Of a DNA stretch of 64,000 nt, positions 27,363-33,004 are shown in pieces. The translations under genes were made by a program, and so were the position numbers. How positions within the stretch are numbered: position 1 is the stretch's first letter; every line of letters starts with the position of its first letter. Source of the DNA: Rhodothermales bacterium (GTDB lineage: Bacteria; Bacteroidota; Rhodothermia; Rhodothermales; JAHQVL01). The stretch lies in the NCBI GenBank assembly GCA_041391505.1, contig JAWKNW010000026.1, positions 15,101 to 79,100 on the forward strand. Direction: 5' to 3'. The notes under the pieces are model-generated. The model did not search any database. It worked only from the letters and a program-made list of their open reading frames with translations, and was not told the DNA's origin.

Positions 27363-29084
27363 TCAATGGTTCGGATTCGGCACGTCGCTGCCGGACTTGC
27401 CCTGGAGGAAGTCGAAGTCGGCGCCGGTGTCGGCTTGCATGACGTGGTTGAGGTACATGCTGACGTACCCGCGGTCCGTGTGGGGCGATCGGGGCGTCCA
27501 GGCGGCGCGCCGGCGGGCGATTTCGGCTTCGGGGACGTCCAGATGGAGCTTTCGCGCCGGCACGTCGAGTTCGATCATGTCGCCGTCCTGCACCAGCGCG
27601 AGCGTCCCGCCGATGGCGGACTCGGGGGCGACATGCAGCACCACGGTGCCGTATGCCGTCCCGCTCATGCGGCCGTCGGAGATGCGGACCATGTCGCGCA
27701 CGCCCTCCTCCAGCACCTTTTTGGGCAGCCCCATGTTGCCCACTTCCGGCATGCCCGGATACCCTTTCGGGCCGACGTTTTTCAGGACGAGGACCGAGTC
27801 CTTCGTCACGTTGAGGTTCGGGTCGTCGATCCGGTCGTAGTCGTCGTAGTCCTCGAACACGACCGCCGGCCCGCGATGCCGCATCAGTTCGGGCGAGGCG
27901 GCGGACGGCTTGATGATGGCGCCGTCTTCGGCGAGGTTGCCGCGCAGCACGGCCAGGCCGGCGTGATCGAGCAGCGGCTCCGCCGCCGGCGTGATCACGT
28001 CCGTGTTGTAGTTCGGCGCCTCCTCATTGTTTTCGCCAAACGACTTGCCCGTCACGGTCAGCGCCCCGAGATGCAGCCGGTCCCGGATTTCGGCGACGAC
28101 GGCGGGCAGGCCGCCGGCGTAGTAGAAATCCTCCATCAGGTATTTGCCCGACGGCATCAGGTTGACGAGTAGCGGCATCTCGCTGCCGAGCCGGTCGAAA
28201 TCCTCCAGCGAAAGATCGATCCCGACCCGGCCGGCGATGGCCAGCAGATGGATGACGAAATTCGTGGATCCCCCCACCGCGGCGTTCACCCGGATCGCGT
28301 TCTCGAAGGCCTGCCGCGTGAGGATCTGGGAGAGCTTGAGGTCTTCGCGGACCATCTCGACGATGCGCATCCCGGTCATGTGCGCGAGCCGGCGACGGCG
28401 GGAATCCGGCGCGGGGATCGCCGCGGCGCCCGGAAGCGTCAGCCCCAGCGCCTCGACCATGCACGCCATCGTCGACGCCGTGCCCATCGTCATGCAGTGG
28501 CCGTCGCTGCGGGACATGCAGGCTTCGGCATCGAAGAATTCGTGTTCGGTGATCTTGCCGGCGCGCAGGTCCTCGCTGAATTCCCACACGCTCGTGCCCG
28601 ACCCGATGTCGCGCCCCTTGTATTTGCCGTTGAGCATGGCGCCGCCCGGCAGGACGATCGTCGGGAGATCGACACTCGCCGCCCCCATGACGGTCGACGG
28701 CGTTGTCTTGTCGCACCCGGTCATCAGCACGATGCCGTCGAGCGGGTTGGCGCGGATCGACTCCTCGACGTCCATGCTGGCGAGGTTGCGGTAGAGCATC
28801 GTCGTCGGCCGCATCAGAATCTCGCCGAGCGACATGACGGGGAACTCGAACGGAAACCCGCCGGCTTCATAAACGCCACGCTTCACGTGCTCGGCCAGCA
28901 TCCGGAAGTGGGCATTGCACGGCGTCAGCTCGGACCACGTGTTGCAGATGCCGATGACAGGCCGGCCGTCGAACATATGGTCCGGATGGCCCTGGTTTTT
29001 TGTCCAGCTCCGATGGACGAATCCCATCTTGTCCTTGGTGCCGAACCAGACGGCGCTTCGGAGATCGCTTTTCTTTTCTGACAT
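27363..29084 (-). CDS. IlvD/Edd-family sugar-acid dehydratase (L-arabinonate/L-fuconate type)
   Basis: This 573-residue iron-sulfur dehydratase shows Cys-bearing motifs 'NTWSELTPCNAH', 'TGCDKTTPS' and 'DGHCMTMG', the conserved 'NAAVGGSTNFVIHLLA', and near the C-terminus 'DGRMSGTAYG'. The 'GFVHRSW' opening and length fit the sugar-acid branch (arabinonate, xylonate, fuconate dehydratases) rather than dihydroxy-acid dehydratase of branched-chain synthesis. It would make a 2-keto-3-deoxy sugar acid. The ATG at 29084 follows no strong ribosome-binding site, and the upstream extension to 29171 is repeat-derived. The neighbouring lactonase and SDRs support a non-phosphorylating oxidative pathway. 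Confidence 0.88.
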   Translation of the reverse strand: MSEKKSDLRSAVWFGTKDKMGFVHRSWTKNQGHPDHMFDGRPVIGICNTWSELTPCNAHFRMLAEHVKRGVYEAGGFPFEFPVMSLGEILMRPTTMLYRNLASMDVEESIRANPLDGIVLMTGCDKTTPSTVMGAASVDLPTIVLPGGAMLNGKYKGRDIGSGTSVWEFSEDLRAGKITEHEFFDAEACMSRSDGHCMTMGTASTMACMVEALGLTLPGAAAIPAPDSRRRRLAHMTGMRIVEMVREDLKLSQILTRQAFENAIRVNAAVGGSTNFVIHLLAIAGRVGIDLSLEDFDRLGSEMPLLVNLMPSGKYLMEDFYYAGGLPAVVAEIRDRLHLGALTVTGKSFGENNEEAPNYNTDVITPAAEPLLDHAGLAVLRGNLAEDGAIIKPSAASPELMRHRGPAVVFEDYDDYDRIDDPNLNVTKDSVLVLKNVGPKGYPGMPEVGNMGLPKKVLEEGVRDMVRISDGRMSGTAYGTVVLHVAPESAIGGTLALVQDGDMIELDVPARKLHLDVPEAEIARRRAAWTPRSPHTDRGYVSMYLNHVMQADTGADFDFLQGKSGSDVPNPNH

Positions 29085-29131
29085 AGGGGATAAAAAAGGT
29101 TGGCGGTGGGCTTCGAATGTACGGCAGAGCG

Positions 29132-29208
29132 GGATAGGATCAAGGATCAAGGATGAAGGATCAAGGATCAAGGACGTTTGCCTTGAACCTTGAACATCGA
29201 ACCTTGAA
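29132..29208. repeat. Heptamer repeat locus 6 (AAGGATC / CCTTGAA, facing arms)
   Basis: Six left units (29132-29173: ggatagg, atcaagg, atcaagg, atgaagg, atcaagg, atcaagg) face four right units (29181-29208: ccttgaa, ccttgaa, catcgaa, ccttgaa) over a 7-nt spacer. It lies between the dehydratase and the SDR 3 gene. Confidence 0.9.
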
Positions 29209-29210
29209 CT

Positions 29211-29235
29211 CCCATTAACCGTCCCGGTTAATGGG
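29211..29235. other. Perfect 11-bp inverted repeat over the stop of SDR 3
   Basis: cccattaaccg (29211-29221) and cggttaatggg (29225-29235) are exact reverse complements with a 3-nt loop. The SDR 3 stop codon (complement of 29228-29230) lies in the stem. No T-tract follows on either strand, so it is not a standard intrinsic terminator. Confidence 0.85.
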
Positions 29236-30007
29236 GGTACGCCCGCGTGTGCTGGCCGCCGTCGATCATGACGGTATTGCCGTTCATCGAGCCGTTCGCG
29301 TCGCTCAGGAGGTACACGGCGAAGCTGGCGATATCTTCCGGACGGGCCATGCGGCCCAGGAGGTGCGCTTCGTCGATGCGCCGGCGCTCAGCCCCGGGGT
29401 CCGGGTGGGTGTCGAACGCGTTGGTATTCAGGGGCGTCAGTGTCCATCCCGGCGCGATGGCGACGGAGAGGATGTTATCCGCCGCCCATTCCATGGCGAT
29501 CGACTGGGTGAGCGCGCTCATCGCGGCCTTCGAGGCGTTGTACGGGAAGGCGCCGGGCATCGTCTGGGTGGCGTGGATGGAGGAGATGTTGACGACAATG
29601 CCCCGGCCGGCGGCCTTGAGGTAGGGATGCGCCGCCTGCGCCATCGCCCAGGCCGAGTAGAAGTTGACGCGGAAGCACCGGTCGATCTGCGCCGCGGTTG
29701 CCCCGAGCACCCCGTGGTTGAAGTTCGTGCCGGCGTTGTTGACCACCCCATCCAATCCCCCCAGAACCCCTGCCGCGCGGTCGACAAAAGCATGGCATCC
29801 CTCCAGATCCCCCACATCCAGCACCTCGAAGTAGGCGCGCCGTCCAGAGGCCTCAATGGCCATCTTAACCTCCTCCGCCCCTTCCTCCGTGAGCCCACAA
29901 AACGCCACATCCGCCCCGGCCTCCGCGCAAGCGAGAGCAATCGCCCGCCCGATGCCGCTCGTGGCGCCGGAAATGAGGATCCTTTTTTCGGCCAGGTCTA
30001 TCCGCAT
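29228..30007 (-). CDS. Short-chain dehydrogenase/reductase (cluster SDR 3)
   Basis: This 259-residue classical SDR has 'SGATSGIGRAIALACAEAG', 'NNAGTNFNHG', Ser in 'VNISSIHA', 'YNASK' and the C-terminal 'NTVMIDGGQHTRAYPH'. The Cys-Gly in 'VAFCGLTEEG' in place of Asp leaves cofactor preference open. It lies 47 nt downstream of the lactonase gene and could be the sugar 1-dehydrogenase supplying its lactone. The terminal residues are encoded within an inverted repeat. Confidence 0.85.
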   Translation of the reverse strand: MRIDLAEKRILISGATSGIGRAIALACAEAGADVAFCGLTEEGAEEVKMAIEASGRRAYFEVLDVGDLEGCHAFVDRAAGVLGGLDGVVNNAGTNFNHGVLGATAAQIDRCFRVNFYSAWAMAQAAHPYLKAAGRGIVVNISSIHATQTMPGAFPYNASKAAMSALTQSIAMEWAADNILSVAIAPGWTLTPLNTNAFDTHPDPGAERRRIDEAHLLGRMARPEDIASFAVYLLSDANGSMNGNTVMIDGGQHTRAYPH

Positions 30008-30026
30008 GACGCTCTAATCACCTCAC

Positions 30027-30047
30027 AAATCGCTATTCGCTATTCGC
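30027..30047. repeat. Heptamer repeat locus 7 (short, AAATCGC type)
   Basis: Three contiguous 7-nt units (aaatcgc, tattcgc, tattcgc) lie between the lactonase and SDR 3 genes. It is the smallest locus of the family, with no clear reverse arm. Confidence 0.55.
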
Positions 30048-30054
30048 TTATCCT

Positions 30055-30918
30055 TCACCCCCCAAACTTCGTCTCCGCCATCCCCCTCACCCCCGGCTGG
30101 AGGGCAAACACCCCGCCGGCCTGGGGCTGCACCATGCGGGTCTCATCGGGGAGGTTGATGCTGGCCGAGGTGATATAGAGCGTGTCGAGGTCCGGACCGC
30201 CGAACATACAGCTTGTCGGGCGCTGTACGGGCATGCGGACTTCCAGATCGATCGAGCCGTCGGGCGCATACCGCGTGACGCGCCAGCCGTCCCACACGGC
30301 GCTCCAGATGTACCCCTCGGCGTCGACCGTCAGCCCATCCGGGTAGCCCTGGTCGACCACGGCGAAAACACGTTCGTTGGAGATCGCGCCGGCGGCGAGG
30401 TCGAAGTCGAACGCGAAGATGCGTTGCATCGACGAATCCGAATAATACATGGTCCGGTTGTCCGGGCTCCATCCGATGCCGTTGGAGATAAACGCGCCGG
30501 GGCGCATGAGCCGGCAGGAGTGGTCGGGGTCGAGCCGGTACAGGGCGCCGTTGATGACTTTTTCAGCGTTGTCCATCGTGCCGGCCCAGAACCGGCCGGC
30601 GCGGTCGCACTTGCCATCGTTAAACCGGTTGCCGGCCTTATCCGCCTCTGGATCGACGACGGGGATGACATCACCCGAGTCAAAATCCAGCATATAAAAC
30701 CCGTTCTGCAGCGCCAGCACCGCCCCGTCGATGGTGCGGAGGGCAAAGCTGCCGATCTCTTCGGGTAGCGCCCACACCCGGTAGTCGCCCGTGCCGGGGG
30801 TCCACTTCTGGAGGTGGCGTTCCTTGATGTCGATCCAGTACAGCGCCTGCTCCTCGGGGTCCCACACGGGCCCTTCGCCGAGGATGTCCTGCGAGTCAAA
30901 TGCACAGTAGGGTTTCAT
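30055..30918 (-). CDS. SMP-30/gluconolactonase-family sugar lactonase
   Basis: This 287-residue six-bladed propeller lactonase begins with the typical 'ILGEGPVWDPEEQALYWID' and shows metal-site segments 'RFNDGKCDRAGRFWAGTM', 'SNGIGWSPDNRTMYYSDS' and 'YPDGLTVDAEGYIWSA'. The Glu of 'GEGP', the Asn of 'SNGIGWS' and the Asp of 'PDGLTVD' are the usual divalent-metal ligands. It hydrolyses aldonolactones such as L-arabino- or L-fucono-lactone to the acid used by the dehydratase two genes downstream. It is the first gene of the minus-strand cluster. Confidence 0.9.
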   Translation of the reverse strand: MKPYCAFDSQDILGEGPVWDPEEQALYWIDIKERHLQKWTPGTGDYRVWALPEEIGSFALRTIDGAVLALQNGFYMLDFDSGDVIPVVDPEADKAGNRFNDGKCDRAGRFWAGTMDNAEKVINGALYRLDPDHSCRLMRPGAFISNGIGWSPDNRTMYYSDSSMQRIFAFDFDLAAGAISNERVFAVVDQGYPDGLTVDAEGYIWSAVWDGWRVTRYAPDGSIDLEVRMPVQRPTSCMFGGPDLDTLYITSASINLPDETRMVQPQAGGVFALQPGVRGMAETKFGG

Positions 30919-31063
30919 GATGATGCTCCACGGTGATGGTTCCGGGAAGCTACGATCTCGAGCCGGGGATTCATAGGGGGATTTGCGAAGCGGGCTGGAT
31001 TGACTGGCGCCATGTGGTCTGCTATTTTGATCCGTAGCCCCTTAATACAAAGGATAACAGTCC

Positions 31064-31507
31064 GTGCCGATCATCTACCTCGACAACTGCGCCTTGCAAA
31101 GGCCATTGGACAACCGTGATCAGTTGCGAATCCGCATCGAAGCCGAAGCCATCACCGCCGTTCTGGAAGCCGTAGAATCCGATAAGGTAGAACTGGCCAC
31201 TTCTGCTGCCCTTCGCGCGGAATCTTCCAGGAGCAGCCAACAGAACCGCCGTGATTTCGTTCAAAAAATACTTTCACTGGCACGACACGAAGCCCCAAAA
31301 GCTGAGACGTTCATGGCACGAATCAAGGTATATGGCGAACTGGGGATGGCACCTTTCGATGCGATGCACCTGGCGTCCGCGGTCAGCATGCGCGCTGATT
31401 TTTTCTGCAGCACCGACGACCGATTGCTCAGAAAGGCCCGCATGGCGAACACGGAGACCACTCGCGTCGTTACTCCTCTTGAACTAGCACAGGCTCTAAA
31501 CCTATGA
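31064..31507 (+). CDS. PIN-domain ribonuclease toxin candidate
   Basis: This 147-residue PIN-fold protein has an N-terminal 'YLDNCALQRPLD' (first acidic residue), a middle Glu in 'LRAESSR', 'FDAMHLASA' (Asp ~99) and 'DFFCSTDDRLLR', the usual acidic Mg-binding set of VapC-like toxins. It starts at GTG 31064. The following small gene overlaps by 4 nt (ATGA), so the toxin comes first, opposite to the usual antitoxin-first order. The surrounding DNA is visibly lower in GC than the rest of the window, which fits transfer. Confidence 0.85.
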   Translation: MPIIYLDNCALQRPLDNRDQLRIRIEAEAITAVLEAVESDKVELATSAALRAESSRSSQQNRRDFVQKILSLARHEAPKAETFMARIKVYGELGMAPFDAMHLASAVSMRADFFCSTDDRLLRKARMANTETTRVVTPLELAQALNL

Positions 31508-31728
31508 GTACACATGTTTCCCCAACCGGTCGCCCCAGAACGGCGGTAGAACTGAACGCCGCCGGCCTGGATGCGCTCATTCGGGCACTAGGTATTGCGG
31601 ATGCGGCCCGATTCCTCCAACAATATGGCCCAGGTATTGGGGACTATACGGCAGAACGTGACAGCCTTTTAGGCGGCTTGAGCATGGACGACGTGCTTCG
31701 ACTGACACGAGAACACGAACGGCCGTAG
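31504..31728 (+). CDS. Small partner of the PIN toxin, putative antitoxin
   Basis: This 74-residue acidic, helical protein ('TAVELNAAGLDALIRALG', 'DAARFLQQYGPGIGDYTAER', 'GLSMDDVLRLT') has no recognised DNA-binding fold such as AbrB or ribbon-helix-helix. Translational coupling to the PIN gene is the only direct evidence for an antitoxin role. It may neutralise by direct binding rather than repress transcription. Function is inferred from position. Confidence 0.65.
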   Translation: MSTHVSPTGRPRTAVELNAAGLDALIRALGIADAARFLQQYGPGIGDYTAERDSLLGGLSMDDVLRLTREHERP

Positions 31729-31812
31729 CATCGATATGCTACTGACAGCTGCGTTTTCATGCAAGTCAAACGTTGCATCGCACAAGATGTCACTCGTCTC
31801 CCAGGCTCCGGC

Positions 31813-32098
31813 ATGCACTTCTCCCCACGCCAAATCCTCCAAATTTGCATGCTTGCGCTCTGTTTTATCCGACCAGTCGCCGGCCAGGATGTGCCCGACG
31901 GAGTCGTGGCCGACACACTCGACTGGCAGCGCTACTTTCCTCTGGAAATCGGGAATACGTTGGAATACGCGGGAGTTGCCAGTCGGCCAGCATCGCGTTT
32001 CGCATGACTTGAGCGGATTGGCCTCAGGGATCTATTTTATCCGCCTGACATCGGAAACGGGCCAGGAGGCTACGCGACCCTTCCTTGTGTATCATTAA
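31813..32098 (+). pseudogene. Internal-deletion remnant of a T9SS-secreted protein gene
   Basis: Two frames carry the two ends of one secreted protein. From ATG 31813 a signal peptide ('ILQICMLALCFIRPVAGQ') runs into 'DWQRYFPLEIGNTLEYAG', the opening of a secreted domain. Near 31975 the continuation shifts frame, and from there to the TAA at 32096-32098 the sequence reads as the end of a T9SS sorting domain ('LPVGQHRVSHDLSGLASGIY', 'FIRLTSETGQEATRPFLVYH'). The middle of the protein and the first half of the sorting domain are missing, so a large deletion joined the ends out of frame. Neither fragment should be functional. Confidence 0.75.
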
Positions 32099-32110
32099 CG
32101 TTCTAACTCG

Positions 32111-32887
32111 TTGAACCTCGAACTCTCCTCCCGCGTCATCCTCGTCACCGGCGGCGCCAAAGGCATCGGCCGGGCCATCGTGCAGCATCTCGTCGAGGAA
32201 GGCGCCGTGCCGGTGCTCATCGACAAGGACCCCGCAGCGCTACGTGCCGCCATGCAGGCGCTGGCGGACGCCGGCCACGACGCGCTCTCCGTCGAGGCCG
32301 ACCTCACGGATCCCGACGCCTGCCGCCGCGCCGTCGACGAAGCCGTGGCGGCGTACGGGCGCCTCGACGCGCTCGTCAACAACGCCGGCTTCAACGACAA
32401 GATCGGCCTCGACGCCGGCCCGAAAGCGTTCATGGGCTCCATCGAGCGCAACCTGCTCCACGTGTACGCCATGGCGCACTACGCCCTGCCCTACCTGAAG
32501 GCGAGCAAGGGTCCGATTGTGAATATAAGCTCCAAAACCGCGCTGACGGGCCAGGGCGGCACGTCGGGCTACATCGCGGCGAAAGGCGGGGTGCTGGCGC
32601 TCACCCGCGAATGGGCCACCGAGCTGTGCGACGACGGGATCCGGGTGAACTGCGTGGTGCCGGCGGAAGTGTGGACCCCGCTCTACGAATGGTTCATCTC
32701 CAACGAACCCGACCCCGCCGCGCGCAAGCGCGAGATCGAGGACCGCATCCCGCTCGGCCGGCGCATGACGACCCCGGACGAAATCGCCGACATGGTCCTC
32801 TTCCTCCTCTCCCCCCGCGCCAGCCACATCACCGGCCAGTGGCTATCGGTGGATGGAGGGTATGTGCATCTGGACAGGATGCGGTGA
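32111..32887 (+). CDS. Short-chain dehydrogenase, L-fucose dehydrogenase-like
   Basis: This 258-residue classical SDR has 'TGGAKGIGRAIVQHLVEEG', Asp in 'VLIDKDPA' (NAD preference), 'NNAGFNDKIGLD', Ser in 'VNISSKTALTG', 'YIAAK' and C-terminal 'GQWLSVDGGYVHLDR'. 'NDKIGLD' and 'AEVWTPLYEWFI' resemble bacterial L-fucose dehydrogenases, matching the sugar-acid cluster on the opposite strand. An in-frame TAA at 32096-32098 forces the start downstream of it, and TTG 32111 gives the normal SDR N-terminus. The stop codon touches heptamer locus 8. Confidence 0.8.
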   Translation: MNLELSSRVILVTGGAKGIGRAIVQHLVEEGAVPVLIDKDPAALRAAMQALADAGHDALSVEADLTDPDACRRAVDEAVAAYGRLDALVNNAGFNDKIGLDAGPKAFMGSIERNLLHVYAMAHYALPYLKASKGPIVNISSKTALTGQGGTSGYIAAKGGVLALTREWATELCDDGIRVNCVVPAEVWTPLYEWFISNEPDPAARKREIEDRIPLGRRMTTPDEIADMVLFLLSPRASHITGQWLSVDGGYVHLDRMR

Positions 32888-32981
32888 AATCGCAAATCGC
32901 AAATCGCAAATCGCAACCCCAGAATCGAAAAGGCAACCGTGTCGAACTAAACCCGATTTACGATTTAAGATTTCCGATTTA
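32887..32981. repeat. Heptamer repeat locus 8 (AAATCGC type, facing arms)
   Basis: Four perfect contiguous copies of aaatcgc (32887-32914, the first base shared with the SDR stop codon) face four right units (32954-32981: cgattta, cgattta, agatttc, cgattta) over a 39-nt spacer. It lies between the convergent SDR and subtilase genes. Confidence 0.9.
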
Positions 32982-33004
32982 CACTATCCAATGTGCCCTT
33001 CTCC

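Noticed and set aside
29211..29235. Rho-independent terminator
   Set aside because: Strong stem but no T-tract on either strand.
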